This document shows, in pieces, positions 1 through 6,302 of a stretch of 17,165 bases of DNA. The first letter of the stretch is position 1; every line of letters starts with the position of its first letter. Location: contig JAHEKK010000014.1 of the NCBI GenBank assembly GCA_024638395.1, forward strand, positions 1 to 17,165, read 5' to 3'. The position numbers were made by a program, and so were the translations under genes. The notes below the pieces were generated by a model. That model searched no databases, was not told the origin of the DNA, and saw nothing but the letters and a program-made list of their open reading frames with translations. This stretch comes from Gemmatimonadota bacterium (GTDB taxonomy: Bacteria; Gemmatimonadota; Gemmatimonadetes; Longimicrobiales; Gaopeijiaceae).

Positions 1-1134
1 CTCGTGCTGTCCCTGGCCGTCGTCAGCCTGTGGATCTCCGACTTCGGCATCATCCTCACGACCCTTCCGGGTCCGGCGGCGCTGTTGGCGGTGCTCGGGG
101 TCTTCTGGAGTCGCCGGCTAGGTCCCGCTGCGGCTGTGGGCGGCCTCCTCCCGTTGGCTCTCTTCCTCCTGATTCAATTGTCGCCGGGCATGCTTCGACC
201 CGTCGGTGCCGAGGCCTCAGCCGCTGCGGCGACCACGCGACTCGAGGAGTGGAGCCGAAACGAGCTCCTGCTGTTGGAGCGGGGCGATCCGGAGCTCCTG
301 GGCCTCATCGGCGAAAGCCGGAGCGAGGCGTTGGCCGTGATGCGCGAGACCATGCGGTCGTACACCCGTGGAAACTGGACCGGAAAGGGCTTCCTCAAGG
401 GCCGCGTGTCCGCCGAGATCAGGGGCACGGCGTCCAGAGAGCACGCTTCCGGGGCGTTGGTCGCGAGCCAATGGGGACTCCTGGGATCGGCGGGGCTCGT
501 TGCCATGTTGGTGGCGATGCTGCTCCCCTACGCTCGGCAGATTCCCGTTGGCGGCGGCCGGCCCTCTGGTCTCGCGGGTGTCAGGGCCGGCCGGGTGCTG
601 CCGGTAGGGTTCGCCCTCGGGCTCGTGGGAGTCGTGCTGCCCTCTCCGGCGAGCCTGGCGTGGGTGCTGGCATGGACGGCCATGGCGGCGTGGGTTGCTC
701 TCTGGCCCCTGCTGCCGGCGGGCCGGGGCCGTGGGTCTGGGGGACTGTGGGCCGGGGGTCCCGGGAGCTCCGCCCAGGAGGGGACGGCGAGGTACGGCGA
801 GGAGGCGTCCTGGGAGGGCGAGGCCGACCCGCCTCATTCGTCGGCCGATCTGGGTTGGATCGTCGGTGCCACCGCGGTGGCGAGTCTCGTCGGCGCGGGA
901 CTCTACATGGTCCTGGCCAACTACGGGCTCGTCCTGTTCACGGGGAAGAACGTGTACCTCCTGGGCCTGGACTCCGTCGGCGATACCCTCGAAGCGCTGG
1001 CCCTCCTCGGTCTCGGTGCCGTGGGTCTCGGCCTGGCGTCCGGCTCCGCCGTCTCCTCGGGACGGCGATTGGGAGACGGGAGCGTTGCACTCGAGCCTGT
1101 AGGGCTGCGTCAAGAATGGAGGAGGGTGGGGTGA
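1..1134 (+). CDS. SEDS-family (FtsW/RodA/SpoVE-like) membrane protein, divergent, 5' truncated
   Basis: Open from the window edge to a TGA at 1132-1134, so the N-terminal membrane segments lie outside and the GTG at 4 is probably not the start. The visible 376 residues are polytopic. Their order matches the second half of SEDS glycosyltransferases: a D-x-G after a helix (SDFG, near residue 13), two helices, a long extracellular loop (about residues 60-150) with a G-K-G segment and an E-H before a helix ending QWGLLG, then further helices and a last loop plus helix (FTGKNVYLLGLDSVGDTLEA). That last part parallels the family's TGxxLPFISYGGSS segment but is strongly altered. SEDS proteins polymerise lipid II together with a class B PBP, and such a PBP follows with a GTGA overlap. 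The loop Asp that normally follows the conserved His is Ser here (codon 448-450). A Gly/Glu-rich stretch (about residues 240-282) separates two later helices. Family membership is inferred from topology and short motifs; enzymatic activity is doubtful. Confidence 0.68.
   Translation, partial: LVLSLAVVSLWISDFGIILTTLPGPAALLAVLGVFWSRRLGPAAAVGGLLPLALFLLIQLSPGMLRPVGAEASAAAATTRLEEWSRNELLLLERGDPELLGLIGESRSEALAVMRETMRSYTRGNWTGKGFLKGRVSAEIRGTASREHASGALVASQWGLLGSAGLVAMLVAMLLPYARQIPVGGGRPSGLAGVRAGRVLPVGFALGLVGVVLPSPASLAWVLAWTAMAAWVALWPLLPAGRGRGSGGLWAGGPGSSAQEGTARYGEEASWEGEADPPHSSADLGWIVGATAVASLVGAGLYMVLANYGLVLFTGKNVYLLGLDSVGDTLEALALLGLGAVGLGLASGSAVSSGRRLGDGSVALEPVGLRQEWRRVG
1118..1126 (+). promoter_or_regulatory. 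Strong Shine-Dalgarno that sets the PBP start
   Basis: GGAGGAGGG lies just upstream of the GTG at 1131, inside the last codons of the SEDS gene. It favours the GTG at 1131 over the in-frame ATG at 1116, which has no comparable site. The GTG overlaps the upstream stop as GTGA, the usual arrangement for coupled translation. Confidence 0.6.
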
Positions 1135-3671
1135 TCGGACACGACGAGACGAGGGGACACCGGATGGCCGGATGGCTTGCGATCCTCCTGATCGGGTTTC
1201 TCTTCGCCGCGACATCGGGGGCGGAGCCGGCCGGGTTCTGGGCGCCACGAGGCTTCGTGGCGCGGGCGAACGGGCTGATCCAGAACGGCGGGCTGACCCT
1301 TCGCTGCGGCGTGCAGGATTCCATCATTCCCAGCTTCCCCGCCGGATCTGCCGAGGAGCGATTCTACCGGTCCAGCTATCTCAGGGCCGACGTGCGCCGA
1401 TTCAATCAAGATCCGACGGCGGCTCGTTCGCCCTTCCTCGTTGAGGGGTGCGAGCTCCGAGGTGTCGATCCGTTCTACCACCGCATCGACCTTCCCTACA
1501 ACCGCATTCCCCGCTGGACCGGCACCCTCCGGTTCGGCCACGCGGACCGGAGCGCCACGCTTCGAGGGGGCCGCAACCAGGAGTTGAGGGTCTACCACCC
1601 TGGCGAGGGGTCCGGTGTCCCGGCGAGCCTTCGGGCCCGTACCGGACTGGCGGATCTGGCGGCGGGGACGGAATTCCTTCGGGTCCAGGTGCCAGGGAGC
1701 CAGGAGGTGGCCGCCGACTTCTTCTTCGTGGGCAGTGACCCGGTAATGGCCGACCGTCGTGACGTGGGCGCCACCACCCGCCTTCGTCTGGACGGCTTCC
1801 ACCTTCCCCCGGGACGGCAGGTCCGCCTCCGCACCGGAGACTGGATCCAACTCGCCCAGGGCGAGGATCTGGTGACGTATCAGATCCGTGGCGTCGATCA
1901 AGCAGAGGTGATCTCGAGGGGAAGCCGCGGCGGCGGCCGCACGACTCAGGTTCCTGGCCTTGCCCCCTTCGCGACGTCCCTGGCGCAGGCCATGGAAGCC
2001 GGACTGCAGTCGGTGCCTTCGGCCCAGGACGGAGGACCGGGTTCCGATGTCGACGTTCGTCTTACACTGGACCGAGAGCTGGAATTGGTCACCGGCCAGG
2101 TGCTTCGCGCATGGTGCCGGGAGCGAGCACTGCCGGACCGGCCCCGGGCCGCGTCCGCCCTCGTCATGGACGCGTTCTCGGGACGGGTCCAGGCCATGCC
2201 CACATGCCCGGGCGAGGTGGACCTGGCGTCCTTCCCTCAGGTGCCCGCGCGGGTCCGGTCCAGGCTACTGCGCAACCAGAACTTGATCGCGCACCCCGTG
2301 GGCTCGGCCGCCAAGCCCTTCTGGGCGGCCGCCATCGGAACGGCCTCCCCCGGACTTCTGGACCTGGAGATCCCGTCCCACACGGATCCGGAGACCCACG
2401 AGGTCCTGGGCTGTCCCCTGTCTGCACCCTATGCCACGGCGACCCACGGCGAATGGGAAGGCCTCGAGTCGTTCATCCAATCGTCCTGCAACCGGTATCT
2501 CGTCGACCTGGCCACCGCGTCCTTGCTGATGAATGAGAGAGGGGGCGACTGCCCCCAGGGGAGTGTGTCGTGCCTTCCGGCCGTGGCCCCGGGAGAGGAA
2601 GTCCGGGGCCGCTTCTGCGACAGACTCGTGAACCTCACCCTCGAAGAGGGCTTGTCGGTCACCGGGGACCACTGCGGCGACCTGCGACTCATCGATGCCA
2701 GTTTCCGTCCGGCCACGAACCTGGAGGCAATCGGGGGAATCGCGGCCTATCGGGATCGGGCGCCTCTGTTGGCGTCTGGAGCAGGGCTGGATCAGGCCTA
2801 CCGCGCCGGACGGTACCGGTTGGACGTCTGGCGGGATCCCGTCGAGGCACTCCGGGCAGCCGGTGACACCTCGGACCCCACCAGGACGGCCCTACGCTTC
2901 GCCGCCGTAGCTCCGGAAGTGACCAACCTGGCCCTCAATACCGTCGAGGACCTCAGGACCGATTGGGTAAACCTGTTGCTCGGCGGCGAGAACTCCCGGT
3001 GGTCCAATTTCCAGTTGGCCGAGGCGACGGCACGCCTGATGACCGGCCGCGACGTGCGGGGGCGGTTGGTGGAAGAGGTGGGGGATCTGGATCCCGGCGA
3101 GGCCGGTGCCTGGCCCATGCCGGCAGGGGAGGAGACGGCCGTGCTGGGCCCCGAACTCCTTCACGGCGGAGCGCGGCGGCGGGTCCTCCATGCCATGGAG
3201 CGCGTCCTGGAGCCAGGGGGCACCGCGGCACGTCTGGGGCCGGCCGCCGTCAGGCTGGCAGAGAGGATCGCCGCAGTCGACGGGAGCGAGGGCTACGAGG
3301 TGCGGTTCTTCGCCAAGACCGGCACGCCGGCAGTCTCTCCCGCAGGGGCGCCCACGGACGGACGCGAGGGATCCGTGTTGATCCTCGGGATTCTCATACT
3401 GCCCCCGGGGGCGGAAGAGGCGGCTCGGCGCGACGACGAGTGGGTCTCCGCCTGCGCGTTGGATCCGGGTCTCCGGAGGCGCATTCTGAGCGTGCCCGCG
3501 GCGCCCTGGTTGGATCCTGAGCGGGCCCTGGCCGTGACCCTCGCCGTCTTTCTCGACGATCAGGATCCGGAGGGTAGCGATCGATCCGCTGCGGCACTGG
3601 GTGTCGAGCTCCTCGATCCCCTCGGGGATCACCTCGCGGAGGCCCTCAGGGAGCGGCTTCGGCGTCGCTAG
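1131..3671 (+). CDS. Penicillin-binding-protein-like DD-transpeptidase, membrane anchored
   Basis: 846 residues from the GTG; an ATG at 1164 (residue 12) with GAGGGG upstream is an alternative start. Residues about 14-28 form one hydrophobic segment (signal anchor or signal peptide), placing the rest outside the membrane. The three active-site motifs of serine transpeptidases are present in order: S392-A-A-K395 in HPVGSAAKPFW, S452-C-N454 in QSSCNRYL, and K729-T-G731 in FAKTGTP. The region just before them (VRLTLDRELE, then SALVMDAFSGRVQAM) matches the start of the class B PBP transpeptidase domain. Odd points: the gap from SxN to KTG is about 275 residues against about 130-150 in FtsI, so there is an insertion, and the N-terminal about 300 residues are beta-rich with no recognisable PBP dimerisation domain. 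The likely role is peptidoglycan cross-linking with the SEDS-like protein encoded just upstream. Transpeptidase assignment is firm; the specific role in division, elongation or another process is not known. Confidence 0.85.
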   Translation: MIGHDETRGHRMAGWLAILLIGFLFAATSGAEPAGFWAPRGFVARANGLIQNGGLTLRCGVQDSIIPSFPAGSAEERFYRSSYLRADVRRFNQDPTAARSPFLVEGCELRGVDPFYHRIDLPYNRIPRWTGTLRFGHADRSATLRGGRNQELRVYHPGEGSGVPASLRARTGLADLAAGTEFLRVQVPGSQEVAADFFFVGSDPVMADRRDVGATTRLRLDGFHLPPGRQVRLRTGDWIQLAQGEDLVTYQIRGVDQAEVISRGSRGGGRTTQVPGLAPFATSLAQAMEAGLQSVPSAQDGGPGSDVDVRLTLDRELELVTGQVLRAWCRERALPDRPRAASALVMDAFSGRVQAMPTCPGEVDLASFPQVPARVRSRLLRNQNLIAHPVGSAAKPFWAAAIGTASPGLLDLEIPSHTDPETHEVLGCPLSAPYATATHGEWEGLESFIQSSCNRYLVDLATASLLMNERGGDCPQGSVSCLPAVAPGEEVRGRFCDRLVNLTLEEGLSVTGDHCGDLRLIDASFRPATNLEAIGGIAAYRDRAPLLASGAGLDQAYRAGRYRLDVWRDPVEALRAAGDTSDPTRTALRFAAVAPEVTNLALNTVEDLRTDWVNLLLGGENSRWSNFQLAEATARLMTGRDVRGRLVEEVGDLDPGEAGAWPMPAGEETAVLGPELLHGGARRRVLHAMERVLEPGGTAARLGPAAVRLAERIAAVDGSEGYEVRFFAKTGTPAVSPAGAPTDGREGSVLILGILILPPGAEEAARRDDEWVSACALDPGLRRRILSVPAAPWLDPERALAVTLAVFLDDQDPEGSDRSAAALGVELLDPLGDHLAEALRERLRRR

Positions 3672-3690
3672 TGAGGCCGGGCGGGCCTCA
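3672..3690. terminator. Candidate bidirectional terminator between convergent genes
   Basis: TGAGGCC, five-base loop GGGCG, then GGCCTCA: a perfect 7-bp stem filling the 22-bp gap between the PBP stop (3671) and the stop of the minus-strand PPC gene (3694). There is no T-run on either side, so intrinsic termination would depend on the stem alone. Position and symmetry support a shared terminator. Confidence 0.5.
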
Positions 3691-3693
3691 GAC

Positions 3694-4173
3694 TCAGTCC
3701 GCGATACGGATCCGCCGGTCCTGGAGACGCAGGAGGTAGGTGCCCTCCTCGCCCGGGCGGAACGACGTCACGATCACCCGGTAGGCTCCGTCCTCCACGA
3801 GGCGTGCCTGGATACGGGCCGCCGGCGTCGGGCCCCAATCGTCGTTGCGGAGGACCTTCCCGGACGGGGAGATGATCGCCAGGTAGGGGTCGAAATCGTC
3901 CGATACGAGATCGATGAGCACCGGGTCCCCGGCTTTCCCCACGAAGGTGTAGAGGTCCCGGAACTCACCCGCACGGAGCCTGCCGTCGCCCTTCCTGAGC
4001 CGGCCAACCTCGAGGGCGCCGTAGTTGATGGGCTTGGCGTACTCGCTGGACTTCTCGCCGGCGCTCTCGATTTCGACGGGCTGGGACCGCACCTGAGCCG
4101 ACGAGGGGAGGGGTGCGAGGCAGGCGCCAAGCGCCAAAGCGGCGAAAAGGGAGAGAGAATCCGACGACTTCAT
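3694..4173 (-). CDS. Secreted small PPC-domain-like protein
   Basis: 159 residues. The start at 4173 is chosen because AGAGGTG sits just upstream and the protein then opens with a signal sequence (MKSSDSLSLFAALALGAC...); an upstream in-frame ATG at 4239 would put about 22 unrelated residues before it. Either signal peptidase II at L-G-A-C18 or signal peptidase I after SSA (residue 26) could process it. Residues about 55-152 look like a bacterial pre-peptidase C-terminal (PPC) domain: a start like GEFRDLYTF, a central DLVSDDFDPYLAIISPSGK with the typical DPYL strand, N110-D-D, and an end like GAYRVIVTSF...GTYLLRL. PPC domains usually hang on secreted peptidases; here the domain stands alone. 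It lies downstream of the M24 peptidase gene on the same strand (108 bp gap), so association with a secreted hydrolase is possible but unproven. Confidence 0.8.
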   Translation of the reverse strand: MKSSDSLSLFAALALGACLAPLPSSAQVRSQPVEIESAGEKSSEYAKPINYGALEVGRLRKGDGRLRAGEFRDLYTFVGKAGDPVLIDLVSDDFDPYLAIISPSGKVLRNDDWGPTPAARIQARLVEDGAYRVIVTSFRPGEEGTYLLRLQDRRIRIAD

Positions 4174-4177
4174 ACTG

Positions 4178-4184
4178 CACCTCT
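4178..4184 (-). promoter_or_regulatory. Shine-Dalgarno deciding the PPC-protein start
   Basis: On the minus strand AGAGGTG precedes the ATG at 4173 by four bases (AGAGG by six). It supports that start over the ATG at 4239. Confidence 0.5.
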
Positions 4185-4238
4185 GGCATGACCCGACCTC
4201 TATAGGTATCGACAGCCAGGGGCCGACCCCTTGAATCA

Positions 4239-4253
4239 AGCCCCACCGGGGCT
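4239..4253 (-). terminator. Weak candidate terminator after the M24 gene
   Basis: On the minus strand AGCCCC-GGT-GGGGCT forms a 6-bp stem with a 3-base loop, starting 28 bases after the M24 stop and followed by TTGATT rather than a real T-run. It could end the M24 transcript, or be read through into the PPC gene. Confidence 0.35.
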
Positions 4254-4281
4254 CTCCGGAGAGGCCGGGGGTCCGATCTCG

Positions 4282-6054
4282 TCAGCGTACCCCGAAGTAG
4301 CCGTCGATGCGGAGGATGCGTCCGTCGGCGTCGAGAACGCCGCTGTCCCGCCCGAAGGCCACTACGGAGCCATCGCTTCCGGTGATCTCCCATGGGAAAG
4401 TGAGGTACGCACCCGTCTGGCCCACGGGTCCGGAGCGTCGGATGGATGAGCCCGGGAGGCCCGCCTGGTAGCGGCCGATGTGGGCCGTGAGCTCTTCCAG
4501 GCCCTGGAGGTGCGCCGTGGGATCCCGGTATTGGCCCGCCGGGGCCCAGACCCGGGCAAGCGCCTGTCGTCGGATTGCCGGATCCGGCTCGTTCCAGGCG
4601 TCGACGTAGACGTCGACCCGTTCCGCGATGTCCTCGGGGGGTGGGACCTCCGCCGGATCCACGGAGAGCCCGGGGATCGTCCCCGACGTCATCAGGCTCT
4701 CGAGGAGGTCCGGGTGGCGGGGCAGATCCGCCGTGAGGTTTCTCGAGCCCTGAGCCGTCACCAGGACCATGTCTTCGGTGAAGACGGAGATCTCCTCGTC
4801 GTGATTGTAGTACCACGGCTCCACCGTGAAGATCATTCCCGGCTCGAGGGGCTGGTCGGTGAGGACCGGGTCACCGGTCGAAAGCCCGAGATGGTGGCCG
4901 AAGAACAGGCCCACCTGCATGTACTCCCTGGCGTCCGGCGGGATGGCCCGATGCGCCACGTCTTGCAGCTCCGCCAGGGTCACTCCAGGCCGTACTGCGT
5001 TGATGATGCTGTCGGAAACAGCGACCTCCATGGCCAGGACCTCCCGTTGTCGGTCCGAGAACCGGCCCGAGACCGGGAAGGTACGTCCGACGTCGCTGAC
5101 GTAGCCGTCCAGCTCACACCCCACGTCGAAGATGACGAGGTCACCGATGGCCATCGCCCGGTTCCGGCGGTCGTAGTGGGAGGCGAGTACTCGCCACGGC
5201 CAGAGGGAGTTGGGACCGGACTTGATGATGGGAAAGAACGGGGGTCGCTGGCTTCCATCGGCTCGGCACGCCTCGAGGAAGGCGCCCTCCAGTTGCCGCT
5301 CGGAGACACCTGGAGCCACCGTTCGGCTGGCTTTCACGATGGCTCGGGCGGTGATCCTCGCAGCTTGCTCCATGGTCCAGATCTCTTCCTCGCCCTTCAC
5401 GGCCCGGACTGCGGCCATGAGGGGAAAGCCGCTCTGCACGCGGGCCGCCCCCAGACGGTCGAGAAGGTGGCGGGTGGATCCGGCCACTTCGGACTCCGAT
5501 GCGTACAGGCTCCGGGGGGCTCCGGGGAGCTCCCGGTCGTCGCCCAGGGCGACGTAGATGAGTAGACCCGCCTCGGCGATTGAGTCCAGGTATGCGTCCG
5601 CCTCCCCGAACTCCCTCACGTTGCCGGCCCCCATCCAACGCACGACGGCAGGATCCCCCGCCAGGGGACGGCCGGGGAAGTCGTTCGGCCGACTGGGGTT
5701 TTCGAATCGAGCATCCCGTAGGGGCGTGAAGAGGACTCCGCTCCGGGCCGGTCCGCCGATCACCACCAATGAAGTGGGAAGCTCGAGACCCACCAGGTAG
5801 CTGAAGTCGTCCTGTTGACGGTACGTGTCGCCGTGGCTCAGCCCGTGCCCCGAGAAGGCGATCAGGACTCCGGGTCCTGGGTTCAACGCCTCCGCCACCC
5901 TGACCCGCCGGGCTTCGTAGACCTCTTTGGCGAAAGGTGGCTCATCCCAATCGAAGAGGCGTTGCTCCGGCGTTTGCGCCCTCGCCGACGTCGGCAGGAG
6001 CGAGGTGATCAGGACGAGGATCAACGGACCCCCCTGTTTCATCATGCGGACCAT
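4282..6054 (-). CDS. Exported M24 Xaa-Pro aminopeptidase-like protein with C-terminal NTF2/SnoaL-like domain
   Basis: 590 residues; the start at 6054 follows GGAGGA with a good spacing. Residues 1-26 are a signal peptide ending in ARA. About residues 37-180 resemble the aminopeptidase P N-terminal domain (GPGVLIAFSG, DDFSYLVGLE). About 215-455 are the M24 pita-bread domain with all five metal ligands visible: D310 (FDVG), D321 (SDVGRTFPVSG), H387 (FGHHLGL), E412 (FTVEPWYY) and E427 (FTEDMV). H293 sits 17 residues before D310, as His243 does in E. coli PepP. The equivalents of PepP His361 and Arg404 are Gly394 and Phe425, so chemistry or specificity may differ. From about residue 477 to the end there is an NTF2/SnoaL-like domain (VDVYVDAWNEPDP, WAPAGQYRDPTAHLQG, ILRIDGYFG), which is not part of usual PepP. 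A role in digesting proline-containing peptides outside the cytoplasm is inferred from the family. Confidence 0.92.
   Translation of the reverse strand: MVRMMKQGGPLILVLITSLLPTSARAQTPEQRLFDWDEPPFAKEVYEARRVRVAEALNPGPGVLIAFSGHGLSHGDTYRQQDDFSYLVGLELPTSLVVIGGPARSGVLFTPLRDARFENPSRPNDFPGRPLAGDPAVVRWMGAGNVREFGEADAYLDSIAEAGLLIYVALGDDRELPGAPRSLYASESEVAGSTRHLLDRLGAARVQSGFPLMAAVRAVKGEEEIWTMEQAARITARAIVKASRTVAPGVSERQLEGAFLEACRADGSQRPPFFPIIKSGPNSLWPWRVLASHYDRRNRAMAIGDLVIFDVGCELDGYVSDVGRTFPVSGRFSDRQREVLAMEVAVSDSIINAVRPGVTLAELQDVAHRAIPPDAREYMQVGLFFGHHLGLSTGDPVLTDQPLEPGMIFTVEPWYYNHDEEISVFTEDMVLVTAQGSRNLTADLPRHPDLLESLMTSGTIPGLSVDPAEVPPPEDIAERVDVYVDAWNEPDPAIRRQALARVWAPAGQYRDPTAHLQGLEELTAHIGRYQAGLPGSSIRRSGPVGQTGAYLTFPWEITGSDGSVVAFGRDSGVLDADGRILRIDGYFGVR
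4285..4626 (-). other. NTF2/SnoaL-like domain fused to the M24 peptidase
   Basis: Covers residues about 477-590 of the M24 protein. It has the hallmarks of the fold: an opening helix with AWNEPD, an R/Y-D-P-T-A-H strand entry after WAP, a G-x-x-E-L helix, and closing strands with DADGRILRI. Stand-alone proteins of this type are small and common. The join follows a proline-rich linker (PAEVPPPED) in one uninterrupted frame. Confidence 0.75.
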
Positions 6055-6302
6055 CGTGCGTCCTCCATCAAGCGGCGTATCTCGATCGCGTCACGGCGAT
6101 GGACCTGCCGCGGCACATCCCGACCCGGTGCCCTGACGTCGTCGAGAAGAGTACGGACAGAGCCCACGACCGGAGAGGCAACGGTCCGTTCGACGACCGC
6201 CCACGCCAGCTCAACGTGCACGGACGCCCTTCCCCTGAACGCGGTGTGTCGGTTTCGTACTGCGGGCTGGCTGTCCTCCATCACCGGGTCAAGGCTATCC
6301 AT
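6042..6302 (-). CDS. Doubtful 86-residue hypothetical upstream of M24
   Basis: A minus-strand frame from an ATG at 6302, preceded by AAGGGG, to a TGA at 6042-6044 that overlaps the M24 start region. It would fill the 246-bp divergent gap. GC at third positions is about 72%. No domain is recognised. Its start codon shares the CATG with the plus-strand FMN-protein start, which would force its promoter into that gene. It is probably a leader region rather than a gene. Confidence 0.18.
   Translation of the reverse strand: MDSLDPVMEDSQPAVRNRHTAFRGRASVHVELAWAVVERTVASPVVGSVRTLLDDVRAPGRDVPRQVHRRDAIEIRRLMEDARWSA
6055..6300. promoter_or_regulatory. Divergent intergenic region between the M24 and FMN-protein genes
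   Basis: 246 bp between two divergent starts, so promoters for both should lie here or overlap the gene starts. I found the M24 Shine-Dalgarno (complement of 6061-6066) but no convincing -35/-10 pair and no clear operator. Confidence 0.45.
6061..6066 (-). promoter_or_regulatory. Shine-Dalgarno of the M24 gene
   Basis: GGAGGA on the minus strand, six bases before the ATG at 6054. It fixes that ATG rather than the in-frame ATG codons at 6045 and 6042. Confidence 0.6.

Noticed and set aside
30..1130. Open frame running in front of the PBP gene, making a 1213-residue reading
   Set aside because: It is the +2 shadow of the SEDS gene. The upstream part is Arg/Gly/Pro-rich with no domain, and the GTG at 1131 has the ribosome site and signal anchor.
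217..1248. 343-residue minus-strand frame opposite the SEDS gene
   Set aside because: Antisense shadow caused by high GC; low-complexity composition with no family likeness.
5815..6300. N-terminal extension of the FMN protein frame
   Set aside because: It runs antisense through the start of the M24 gene, is Arg/Ser-rich, and would bury the clear N-terminal membrane helix.
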